Origin: Ectocarpus siliculosus
Lineage: Eukaryota; Sar; Phaeophyceae; Ectocarpales; Ectocarpaceae
DNA: 64,000 nt
Reading direction: 5' to 3'
NCBI GenBank assembly: GCA_000310025.1
Contig: FN649749.1
Coordinates: forward strand, 2,299,025 to 2,363,024
Shown: positions 24,401 to 44,137 of the stretch, in pieces
How positions within the stretch are numbered: the stretch's first letter is position 1
Layout of the letters: the number at the start of each line of letters is the position of its first letter
Program-made: the position numbers and the translations under genes
The notes under the pieces: model-generated
What the model was told of the DNA's origin: nothing
Seen by the model: the letters and a program-made list of their open reading frames with translations, nothing else
Databases searched by the model: none

Positions 24401-27400
24401 TCGTCGCCACCGACCTTCAGAATGTCCTGTCGCCACCAACAGACGAAATGTTCAAAAACAAGAAACAGCATGCATATTTGTCATCATGTAGCAGCAATCG
24501 AAAAACGCAAACAAAAAAAGGAAAACCAGAAAAAAGCGGCAAAGAGTCATCACTCTTGTCGAACACTGCGACCAATATCGTCAAGCAGCCAAGAAACCGA
24601 CCACCGGCGAAACCTCGGCCCCAGCGTCTGTACGGACAGGGCGAAAGCTGGAACATCAAGGTCAAGAGTGTGAGATGGAGGTAGCCGTGAGGGGGAGAGG
24701 ATACGACTGCAACCACACGGAATTGGTCCCGCAACGAGTGCAATCACTTCTATGTCCCTCTTGTAAGGTGTGCTCGCATCCAGAGAGGGACGCGCGCAAA
24801 AAAAAAGAAACTCTACAAACAGCCCTTGACAGAGTGAGATCCATCCGAAAGGACGAAGACGTTGGATCGCAAACATTTAGATTGAAATTAGGTTGAACAA
24901 GCGAAATGACAACATGACCACAGTATCGTAAGGCCAAAAACAGAAGCAACCGACGACACATACGCATTCACACGCCAAGACAACACGAGAAAAGGCTGAA
25001 ATAGGAGATAAATACTCGAGGCCGATATACTCCTGACACACCAGAGCAAAAAAACAAAAATATGCACACAGAAAACGGCAACTAGGCGAGTGTGTCGAGT
25101 TGGAAACAATACCGCGTAGCTAACTAAGTTGCCGTAGGCGCCGTAGGCACCGCACACGCCACATATAATAGTCAAACATCTGTGCTGTTCGCCCCGAACT
25201 TCGGTGGCGGGTACGGCGGTCCACCGCCGCCGATGTTGCCGGCGGAGCCGATTTCGTGGAAAAAATTGGAGAGAGATGACTCGTTTAGGTGTCCGGGAGA
25301 TTGCCCATGTCGAACCCTAGATACCGCATTCGCCGCGTCGAACTAACCTGCAGCGAGTAGGACCCCTTGTGGAGCGCGTCGGACATCTCCATCAGAGCCA
25401 CCACAATGTCGGCGGGGATGTCGCCGTCCTTCACCGCCGCTTGGGTCTGATGGATCGCAACCGCGGACAACACACACACGAGATGAAATTAAACAAACAT
25501 CGCAACCCATCATCGTTGCTTGGGTCTCTGATGGATCGCAACCGCGGACAACACACACACGAGATAAAAATAAACAAACATCGCAATCCATCATCGTTGC
25601 TTAGGTCTGATGGATCGCCACAAAAGGGGTTCGCACACACAAGACTTAAACACGCGACCCAAAAGGACAGCGGATCCCGGGATGACTCCAGGGTACGAGG
25701 CTAGCCGTGCCGCGAGCAAACGACAGTCGCCAAGAGCGGCGCAGCAGCGAGACCCCAAAAAAAACGGTCAAGGCCTACGCTGCTGAAGCGCTGCTCTTCA
25801 CGGGAAACAAACCCGCCCCTCACCGCCCGGGTCCACAAAAGCCACTGAAACATCAAGCCACAGACAAACGGACCCGCCACATGCGGCACTACGCGCCCCC
25901 CCAACCCACTGCCAATATAGGCAAAGAAGGAAAGGACGATTGGCCATCCGTGGTCGGTCTTGTGGGAACAATGCTCCGCCCTCTCGAGAACGCGTGGCCA
26001 ATGGTCAAACAGCTAACGCTAACGCACGCAGAACATGGTTACCCCCACCCTCTCCGAAGCAACTCTTACCGAAGACACCGGCCGTGTCCTCGCGCGGATC
26101 TGCGACGATGCACCGCCGCCGCCGCCACCGCCACCGCCGCTTGCGGCACCCGCTCCTCCGGCACCGGTGGCCCCTTCTTTCTTGCCGCTCCTGTCCCGCA
26201 CCTCCGCCAGGCTGCTTTGCAGCTTGCGGTCGACCTCCCTCACCTGAGAAAGGGTTTGTTGTTGCAAGTGGCGTGCGTCGGGTGTCTGCCGTTTCCATGA
26301 ACGTATAGCCTTGGCGAACGGAGAAGAGGTTTTATCGCGCCAATCATGCCCTCCAGCTGCTTGAACGTCATCGATGGTACCATGCCGTTTCATGTTGAAG
26401 GTGTGAGAAACTGATACTGTCGTGAGAGATACTTGTACGGAAACAGTCATTTAGATGCCACAAGGCAGGGCTAACACATCGCCGTGTGCAAGGACAAGTA
26501 CACCAGCTCCGACCGTGCCCTACTAGGCGAAAACCGTATCCATCCTTCGAAGATGCGCAAGAGAAGCCGTCTGCACATGCGACACACCGCATAACGGGGC
26601 ACGCGTACACACATAGGAGAGAATACAACAACGGTGGGAACAGGACATACACAACAGGGCTCACTGTCCACGGCCAAGTCCAACCATAACATGAGGCTAC
26701 GCATCAATCATAGCACACGCGTTCTTCTCGCGAGTATGCTGAGGTTCTACGATGTGAAAGGCGCACGTACATTATCCTTTACCGGCTCTCCATTTTACCC
26801 TCCCTCTTATATATAGATATACATCTACCTCACTCCGGCACACGCACAACTTCTAGATGGTACAGGTCACGGACCATTTGGGGAACCGTTTGCGGAGGGC
26901 AAAACTGAATTGGTCTTGTTCCCTGCGATTGCTCCGTTCTTACGAGTACCATGCTTTCGGGCCTTTTCCCTCTCACACAGATACCAGACTCTCGACCAAG
27001 GTTCTCACAAAACCGAACGCATGTCCACTTTCCCGCCATGCTCTCATGATTCCCAACCACTTCTCAAAAACGCCAAACAGCAGGAGCTCCCAGGTACTCC
27101 GGTTGCTACGTCTCTTCCTCTTGTCCCGCCCTCCGCCACACGCACCAACTTCTCGATGACGGGGTTGACGACCATGACAAACGCCGCCTCCGCCTCTTCC
27201 AAGCTCCGACTCCCCGCCCCCCTGCCGTCCTTGCCCGCGTCGCCCCCTCCCTTGGAAGAGGACGAGTCGCTCGCCTTCAGGGCCCGCTCCCACAGAAGCC
27301 TCTCCGCCGTCACGAGCTTCGTCGAAAAGTCCACGTAAAATCTGCAGTTTTTCGGTGGAGCGCATCTTCAAGACGGTTTCTTAGAAAATGCTTCGATGTA

Positions 27401-30400
27401 TGCCATGACCGGAAGACTACTATCCCGTTCAAGACATAACCACAGCAGTTGAACGGGTTTGTGCCGTTCCTGTTCACGTTGTTGAAAACGAAAACAAGCA
27501 TGCAGTTGGCGGGTGGAACGTTGTTTGCCGGTTGGCATTGGCTTCCGTGTTCCATTCGCTGAGGAGGGCAATGGGATGGTGGATCCGTCTCCGATGGTTC
27601 GACCGCAATACCCTCGCCTAGGCAACAGGCAGTCAGATTGCCTCGCTCTACCCTACCCTCCGCCCCACACGTGTACCTGGTAGCCAACTACGGTACACAC
27701 GTATTCGTGCCTACTTTACTGGCTGTGGCTCTCAACACACCCAAGAATCTACGATATCCAAAGAGAAGTAGAACAAAACAAATTGTACCGTATTCCCTTG
27801 TTTCCGGAGCGAGTTGTCGGTGTCTTAACCTGGGTTATTCTGTTTTTTGTTTTTTTCCCCACAACCTGGCTCTCTGCGGTCAAAGATCTTCCGAGCATGC
27901 GTGTACACCCATAAATCACGGCGGCAAGGATGGTGCAGCAGTGGGTCCATGTGTGGGGCTTACAGGGATGGGGACGCGGTATATGTAAGGGTGACGAACA
28001 GGAGTACAGTAGTACTACTGCTGTACAGCAGTAGCAGCTATGCGGAGAGAAATAGGTCGTACAGCAGCAGTAGTTCCTGAGCAGGTGTGCATGCCTGTCT
28101 CCGACAGTAACCGTCCGCACAGAGGATGTACCTGTGCAAGCAATACCTGTTGGCACATCTTCTCCACCTCATCCTTGGACAGGGCATACGCAAGCGCATA
28201 TACTAGCGGCGCTAGATGCGAAGACGCTGACGGGAAAACGCTTCACAGGAGCGCCAGATCGACGGAAAAAACGATCCGCTCATCAGAGAATCGAGACCAT
28301 CATCCACTATCGCACAAAATGCATACAAATCATGATAAAATAGAGAGCTGTGATCGGAGCTGTGATCGGAGCTGTAGTCCCGAAAACCCTTGCCTTTGAG
28401 CGAAATTTTGCACAAAGCAGACGAACCACCCTTCACTCCCAATACTGGGAACCACACGCACCGCAATCACAACAACATCAAGCACCGAGGGAGAACGTTA
28501 GCATCGGCTCCGGTGTGCGCTTTCTCTTCTCTCCTCCGCGGATGCGGCACCGGGTTGATCACATGTTCAGGGTGCTGTATGTACCCTCTCCGGTGATAGT
28601 TTGCGTTAAAATCTTACAACACCGGTAGGCAGTAGATTGGATTTGGAAAGGATATCTGCCCCACGTCAGAGAGATTAGGCATGGGTGAATAGTATTGTAC
28701 TATGTGAGTCCTGTGCGCATTGCTGATAAGCGTGCTTTTGGGGGTGGGCTGCCTGTGTCTCCTTGCTGGTCTCTATGGAGTATGTTTTTTGCTCTTTAGC
28801 CGAGGCACAACGGCGATCTTTCGGCACGTAAAGTGATCGGAGCTGAGAACGGAGCTGAATCGGCCTGTAGTCACGTAAGGATTAATACTACCATATATAC
28901 CATGTCGCGAATTTTCCGCCTACCTTAGCCAGGGCCCCCCTCCTCGTGCTTGCTGCCCTTTGGGGGTGATCTCGAACTTTGACTCCCACTTATCCAAGGC
29001 TGTCTTTACCGCCACTCTGCGCAGAAGAAAAAATGGGGGTGCATCCAAACCCAGACGGGATCCAGGGGATCAGGAAAGACAAAGATCCTCCCGGGCATGG
29101 AGTTATTCCGTTAAAAAACGGGATAGACGCACATTCAACACCCGGCCCAACGACCGGGGGACTGATCGCAGCAATAAGAGAACGTCACCCATACAAAAGA
29201 GAGAGAGAGAGAGAGAACGAGAAATGCGCTTGCGAAATGTACCGGTAAGCACACGAATGGGAGAGAGAATGCACGGAAGGGTGAGAGAGGACACGACGAA
29301 AAATAGAAAGGAGCAAAGCAACAAAGAAACAAACGAATAAACGAACGAAGGAACAAAGAAACAGACGAAAACGAAAGAGAGAAAATGAGAGAGCTCTCGA
29401 GTGCACTCACCTTCTCGCGGCGGTGTAGTTCTGCCGGAGCTGTCCGCTGTGTCTGAGGAGCGTGAGGCACTCCCCGATGGCCGCGAGGCTCTGGGCCACG
29501 TTGTCACTCAACGTGTTCACCGACTCGAACGTGTTGGTTTGCGTCTGTTCCCATGCGTTTCGATCCAATTTTGTCGCGAAGATGTTACCGCCAGGGTAAA
29601 AGGTGTTTTGTGCAAGGAAGGCGCGGGCAAGAAAGGCGCAGCGAGGACATCAGCGGATGGAAATGTCAGTGAAACCAAAGGCGTACAACCGTCAGGCAAA
29701 AAACTGTCGGGATATTTCGCACCCCTTGGCGCCAAAGACCGTTTGAAGTTCCGCCAAAAGCGTTGCGCACACTCCAAAATACGACGAAGAACACAGAGGA
29801 GCCTCACGAACTGTTGGTTGGTTCGCGCCCCTCCGTTTAGGATAGTTGCGCAGACTCGAATCCCAGACATTCACGTAAGTTGAAGGTCATCAGTTTCACC
29901 GCGGGAAACGACTGACGTCGGCTGGCAATACCACTAAGTGAAACTGCTGTGCATTGCGATCACGGCAACAATCTGCGAAGGCCATGACGCTACTGCCTAC
30001 TGTTGTGGGTCTATGTGCTTTCATGGTGCTAACTGGGTGGGCGGTATGCTGTTAGCTGGGGAACGTGATACCTATTTAGCACGCCAACAATGTGTGCCCA
30101 AGTCGACCGGTCACCAGACGCTTCGAACCCTTCCCCCGCGAGAGGTCGACACCAAAATCATGTTCCACTTTCTGCTGTGGTGTGCATTCGTGACGGATAA
30201 CACAACCCGCGTGCTGTAGGGTGTTATTGCTATGGTCAGCTACGACGGCGGCATGCTCGAAAAGACGATCGCTCTGGACCCTGCTGCCCAAGAAAGCTGT
30301 CGTCGTCGCTTCCGGCCGACCGATGTTCGGCAAACCAGCTTGCGTTTGGACACAGGCGAACCCGATATCAAACATTCTACGCACCATACGCACAGGGTCG

Positions 30401-31690
30401 TTAAGCCCTACTACAGTACCTGGAACTGGACAGCGGGCCCGACGGTGCGCATGAGCCTGTTAAACTCGTCGATGCACTCCTTGGCGGCCATGCTGGACAG
30501 CTCCTCCAGCCCCTTTATTGCCTCCTTCTGCGACTTGAGGCTGGGCCACTTTCGGAAGTACGCGATGGCGTCGTCGATGCGCCGCATCTGCGCCCGGTTG
30601 CGACACACCACGACACAATTACGCCGCATGTTCGACGAGAAAAAATCGTGCCTGGGCTTGTTGGAGACGAGTTATCCCGTAACCCCGCGGACTGCGCAAG
30701 GTTGTCAGTGTTTGTGCGTCTGTGTCTTTCATTGTAAGCATCGACCGCTCCAACTGCCTGACCAACGAGAACACATCAGTTTCAGTGCGGGGTAGGAAGA
30801 GGAAAACCCTTATGCAGGTCCTGCGAATGGGGAACCCGTGGATCACGGGCGAGGCTAGGCCTTCTCTCCGGGTTGAACGCATACATCTACTCGTCTTCGT
30901 TTTGGGCTCCCTCCGCGCACTGCTGCTGGTTCCGTTATCCTCCTTGTGCCCACTGCTCTCATCGCCAGCAGTGTGTTTTGCGTGTTTCCTCCTCTCAACC
31001 ATGTACCTACCTCCTCGAGATACTCGACGGCACCGACGTTGCCGCGCATGCCCTTCTGCACGACGCCCCTCAGCTCCTTCTCCAGCAGGAAGCACTCGTT
31101 GATGCTCTCCATCTGTGCACGAGTGTCGCGGCGGACAGGCGTTATCATTTCCGGATAAGCTTGGTGTTGCCGGTCATATCTCCAAGCCCCCTCCACCTCA
31201 ACCTCCTCCCGCCCGTTTGGACTAGGAAAACCACCGCCGCCTTTTCAGGCTACACGCGGCCGGTGTCCCGTCGGAGTTTGTATACCGTAAGAGGCGGAGA
31301 GAATGGCATCCCCCCAGACCGCCTTTCGAAGTTCCATTGCTCGACCAAGGGAGTGCGGAAAGAGCCCGATACATTTACGAAAAGCCCGATTTTTCCAAAA
31401 CCACCATTTTCGGTGTTGGCACAATCTGGGTTATGGAGCAATCTAGCTTTGAGAATCGCTCTACTGTAGGGGGGGTGCCGTTTCTCCGCCTCTTACGGCA
31501 TACAGCAGGAGTGCACCGGACAAAGCGGACAGTACCAACATTGCACATTGCCGTCGTCTGCATCGTACATACATCGATTGCTCTAGACATTTGTGCCCTT
31601 GAGAGTAACGCAAGTGGCGACCAACGTGCTATCCCTCAACGTGTTCACGTCGCCAGCAGGAGACAGGGGCCTCATCACCTGATTCTGTCC

Positions 31691-31766
<76 letters not shown>

Positions 31767-32247
31767 GGTCCTCTCTAACCTCTGCTGCGAAGTGCAGCAT
31801 GGAATGATTGACAACCCCGCCCAAGCGACAACCCCAGGAGAAGTCAGAGAATGGGTGGTGCCTTGGCTTGCACTTCACAACCATTGTACATCGTACAACC
31901 CTCAACGGTGAAGTGCGGTATGCATAGTGCGGTGGAACAGCAGTGCGGCCGGACCTTATCAACAAGTGCCATGAAACTCCGCACAATCACCCGACCACAT
32001 CCTTAACGGCAGGGACTCTCACCTTTTCGATGGCACTGATGATGTTTCGTCGCGACGTGCTCAGCTTCGCGCTGATTTCCTTCATGGGAAGCATCTCCCG
32101 CTCAAGCTTGCCGAGCCTGCCCTCGAAGTCCTCGCATATCCCCTTCATCTGCCGGGTCGACGACTCGAAGCTCGTCAACCCAGCGCCGAGAATCTCCACT
32201 CCCTTCGCCAGAGCCGCAGCGTTGACGATCTCTTTCTCGGCGCCCAT
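18467..32247 (-). CDS. EXO70: EXO70 exocyst complex subunit
   Basis: Subunit of the exocyst, which tethers secretory vesicles to the plasma membrane. Seventeen exons join in phase: 32023-32247, 31011-31112, 30420-30587, 29411-29544, 28924-29016, 27146-27341, 26070-26243, 25348-25446, 23216-23413, 22511-22669, 21940-22014, 21270-21412, 20798-20977, 20151-20237, 19658-19742, 19182-19276 and 18467-18581; 775 residues, TAA stop. An in-frame TAG lies just upstream of the ATG. Recognisable EXO70 stretches are the N-terminal coiled coil (FEGRLGKLEREMLPMKEIS), NGAVHPLSSNVLRGIKRV, LRELFLLNNAEYVLANAK, LLKAKFTAFNESWEE and the C-terminal YLKYSPDAIDQGIGQLFSG. Exons 6 and 7 add a Ser/Gly/Lys- and poly-Gly-rich insert, making the protein somewhat longer than usual. 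Two other stretches look exonic (28,147-28,173 and 24,348-24,426); the second sits where family length is short but does not fit the phase, so the junctions of exons 5-6 and 8-9 are the least certain. Confidence 0.88.
25440..25619. repeat. ~80-base tandem repeat covering an EXO70 splice acceptor
   Basis: Copies at 25,440-25,518, 25,519-25,599 and a partial one from 25,600. Each begins ctt(g/a)ggtct and contains tgatggatcgc, which on the minus strand is the CATCAG acceptor of EXO70 exon 8. The first copy overlaps the start of the exon by seven bases. Confidence 0.8.
25917..26037 (+). mobile_element. LINE 3' tail fragment in EXO70 intron
   Basis: About 110 bases closely match the 3' end of the retrotransposon at 46.6-49.9 kb (its positions 49,788-49,905), including gtgggaacaatgctccg and ctcgag(a/g)acgcgtgg. 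The fragment lies antisense to EXO70, ending about 33 bases before the splice donor of exon 7. It could be a severely 5'-truncated copy or a SINE that shares the LINE tail. Confidence 0.7.
28351..28857. repeat. paired tgatcggagctg direct repeats
   Basis: The 12-base word tgatcggagctg occurs twice in tandem at 28,351-28,374 and again, once exact and once altered, at 28,834-28,857, each followed shortly by gtagtc. The roughly 460 bases between them hold no recognisable gene. All lies in EXO70 intron 5. Confidence 0.55.
31281..31502. mobile_element. MITE with TA-flanked inverted ends
   Basis: The left end TACCGTAAGAGGCGGAGA (after TA) and the reverse complement of the right end (TGCCGTAAGAGGCGGAGA) match at 17 of 18 bases, and weaker inverted similarity continues for about 65 bases on each side. 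The element is about 220 bases, carries no coding capacity and is bounded by TA dinucleotides, as expected for a mariner/Stowaway-type non-autonomous element. It sits in EXO70 intron 1. Confidence 0.65.
31691..31767. repeat. (CT)n microsatellite
   Basis: Nearly pure CT dinucleotide tract of about 75 bases with one CTAT interruption, in EXO70 intron 1. On the sense strand of the gene it is a GA tract. Confidence 0.95.
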
Positions 32248-33572
32248 TCTGCGGGATTGTTGCTAAGCTTACTGTTCCTCAGGCGGCCGTCTGTGCAGCA
32301 GCACACAGCTGTGCTGCTACTGTACTTGTGCAGCTCGCAGCTCATCAAACCGCGCACGGAACATCTCAGGGGGTGACGCAGTTTGCAGAACCGCCACTCG
32401 CTCGGTGTGCTTATCGCTGATTGGTTGACATGTCACGTTGATTCAGGGTGTCGGGCGTGTACGCTCTCATGGATTATCGCCACGCTCACGGGTTCTTGTC
32501 GTGAGCGTCTTGCACAGAAGATGATTCCACATCCTTCTTTTTGACCCTGCTTGAGCACCCGCTGTATATGTTTTGTCTTGAATGCAGACTGGTCGAATTT
32601 TCGTCTTGATTTGAAACAAGGACGTGTGGAGGTTGGTTCCGCGAAACGCTGTGGGTATCTACATACATACATGTACAGACATTTGTCGGGGAACGGTCTC
32701 CTCTTTGTCTATTGTGTCCCGCGTGTGATTGCTGCCCCATCGGTTGTTGTCAAAATCTGTCAATATCAATTTCGAACAGCGATGAGAACACAGCTGTAGC
32801 TACCTGTACCAACGTTTGCCTCCCGGTACTTGTGCTTGGAGGCGGGCAGCTTGTTGTCAAAGGCGCAGAGAAGAAAGATTGACTCAGTGCGCCGGGCATA
32901 CTAGCCCATGCACAGCAGAAGGGGATCGCCCCTCTACCAACACATACCGCCAATGATACACGAAACCCCCTAAATCCCTGTTGATCAGTATCCAGTGCTG
33001 AGTATCCCTACAAACACATTGTGCATATTTTAGCACAAAACTCCGACACTCACACCACTTACCCCGGTGTTTCTGTAGTAATTGCGGCATGTAGGTAGCG
33101 CGTTGGGTGTGTGTTCGCTCAATAGAATTTTGTTGTTCGCTCTGATGTTCCTTGTGAACCTCTTTCATCAAAGCGCCCTTAGTCTCTCTCTCCAGACTAA
33201 TGCAGATATAGTGATGTGCGTGTGAGCCCGTCTGATGCATTGCAACAAAATAATAGAAACGCGTGCAAATTGACGAACACAATGAACAGGATACAACAAG
33301 CGCCAGGGTTGTTCGGCAAGTTACCGAAAATCTATTCATCGACAAAATGTGTCGACTTCCGAGTACAACTTCAGGCGAAAATCCAAGGGTGCATCAAACA
33401 ATGGACTCCCACGGTCGATTCGGAGGCGAGCGCACAAAGCCACTGACGCCAAGCCTGCTGCACATGCACACGGTGCTCTGTAGTATCAATTGTCTATCTA
33501 GTGGTTTGTAGTTGAGTCCTCCCCTTAGAAAACTCTACCGCAGTCATCGCAAGCGATTGAGGCAATTGGGAC

Positions 33573-33615
<43 letters not shown>

Positions 33616-33788
33616 TCTCTCTGACACTAGGGAAAGCAGGTGACGAAAAAGCAAAGATTGCGCAACACGAGAAACAACGAAAGCATCCCCCGACGACCTA
33701 CAACCAACCCAAACAACGACGACGACATCTCCGAATGTTTCCCGTGGAAGGCAGGCGCCTCTTCGCATCCCCAGTCCCCGCCCGGCAC
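32248..33788. other. intergenic region between EXO70 and fumarase
   Basis: About 1.5 kb between the fumarase stop and the EXO70 start, both genes on the minus strand. It must contain the fumarase 3' end and the EXO70 promoter. It includes a (CT)n tract at 33,574-33,622. No coding exon is seen. Confidence 0.6.
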
Positions 33789-42502
<8,714 letters not shown>

Positions 42503-42962
42503 TCGCGGTAAGCGGCCGATTGTCGTGAAGAATACGGCGGTGCAGGCTCTACAGCAGTGCCTACGTCGGGTGGAGGTGGAACATGACACCACCCACAGCT
42601 GCAATTGCGGCGGAACTACTGTGTACACAAGGAGCACCAGGTTCGGCGCAGGGGTATACCAGCGAATTTCTATTCCAATCTGCGGAGCTTCCTACAAACA
42701 CCGCACGAGATGTGACCGCACAGTCCACAACAGAAGCCCTGACTGGGTATACCAGCTGGTTTCTATAAGCTCCTGCTGCTGCATCATTCGAATCAACAGC
42801 ACAGCCATATCAGAGGCAGCACATAATGGACCCGTTCGCTAACAACGCGCGTGGGTGGCGTCGAGCGCATTTGAACCCACTACACACTGCTGCCCTTCCT
42901 TGCTGGTTCCCTATGTATGTAGAGCGGCGCACTCTAGCCGTTCGTGCTTGCAAAGAGCAGGA
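42503..42962. other. region between fumarase start and ankyrin pseudogene
   Basis: About 460 bases between two head-to-head genes; it should hold the fumarase promoter and 5' leader. The fumarase frame stays open for 45 codons upstream of the chosen ATG, but that part has no organelle-signal character and a further upstream start is less likely. No TATA box is evident. Confidence 0.45.
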
Positions 42963-44137
42963 TCGGTTGACATCGACCAAGGCGATGCTCAGCGTTGGGT
43001 CACTCCTCTGATGATGGCCACTCACGTGGGTAACTTCCGCATAGGAAAGGCCCTGATCGCCAACGGAGCCAACGTGTCAATGGTGGCCGTCGACAGCAGT
43101 CACACGGCCATCCATGCTGCACTATAATACTGTGCTGATGATCGGGGCTGGTGCCGACCTCGAGGTCATGACATCTCAAGGCTCCACACCGCTTCACAAG
43201 GACGCATTAGAAGGGAGATCTGAAGTGGTGGGAGTGATGATCAGGGCACTCGCGAATCCCAACAGTCGGATGTTATGCGGAGCGGCACCGTTGCACATCG
43301 CGGCTCAGTTCGGACCCGCGAACGCGACGGGGGAGCTGCTTCGTGGGAAGGCGAACCCGTTCTTGACCAAAAAAGGGAATTCATCATCGGGGGATACTGC
43401 CATCCCAATGGACGTAGCCGTCCAAAATGGGCACTCGGACGTGGTGCGCAAGCTAGTCCAGTGGAGAGGTTGTGGTGTCGCAAATGCCGGCAGTCAAGCT
43501 TGTCAAGCGCTCTTTTTTGCTGCGTCGGAACAACACCTGGTCATCATGGCCATTCTGACTGGAGCAGGCGTGGTGGACTGGGTGGGCCTATCTCTCTTGG
43601 GTGCCGCCGAAAGTGCCCTTGAGGCATCCGTCAAGTTTCTCTTGCGGCAACGGTACCACGAGAGCACACGGAGCGTTGAATACTCGTACGTCAACGCCAG
43701 CGACACTGACGGCTGGACGCCCCTGGCTCATAGTATTCAGCGGTGCTGTTCGCACGCCGCCAGGATCATACGTTTGCTATTTGACGCGGGAGCAGATGTG
43801 GCATCGGCTGTTCGAGTCACAAATTCGAATGGACAACAGGAATACTCCGGGACGCCTCTGGCTGTCGTGACGTCGTGCATCCGTGAGAAGGTTTTAGCGA
43901 ACGGCACGCCCGCTACGGAGGAGCACCTGTACATGCTGGAGGCCATCGGTCGCCTGCTGCTGTTGGAAATCGAGGGTGTCTTGGATGTGGGCAAGCGACG
44001 CTCCCCTCATCGGCCATGCTGGACCACCGCTGATGCTTATGTTGCCGACCCTGCAGCTACGGAAACAGCGACGTGGCGTGCTTGCGGCAGCGATCTTGAG
44101 GTGGGGAGGGCGACAGGTCACTGAATGTACGACATGA
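42963..44137 (+). pseudogene. ankyrin-repeat protein, frameshifted
   Basis: Ankyrin repeats are readable in three successive frames. The first (to 43,127) has WVTPLMMATHVGNFRIGKAL and GANVSMVAVDSS; the second (43,114-44,124) has GADLEVMTSQGSTPLH, GAAPLHIAAQFG, AVQNGHSDVVRKLVQW and DTDGWTPLAHSIQ; the third, from about 43,970 to a TGA at 44,135, continues with SWMWASDAPLIGHAGPP. Overlapping frames leave no room for introns, so at least two frameshifts have disabled it. Divergence from a good ankyrin consensus is modest, suggesting recent decay. Ankyrin proteins of this kind form large families in brown algae (established knowledge); this member has no other recognisable domain. Confidence 0.75.

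Noticed and set aside
28147-28173. 27-base EXO70 micro-exon encoding DEVEKMCQQ in its attractive frame
   Set aside because: In the frame imposed by its neighbours it would instead encode a basic peptide; exons 5 and 6 join in phase without it.
31629-31814. Long Arg/Glu repeat ORF
   Set aside because: Translation of the CT microsatellite only.
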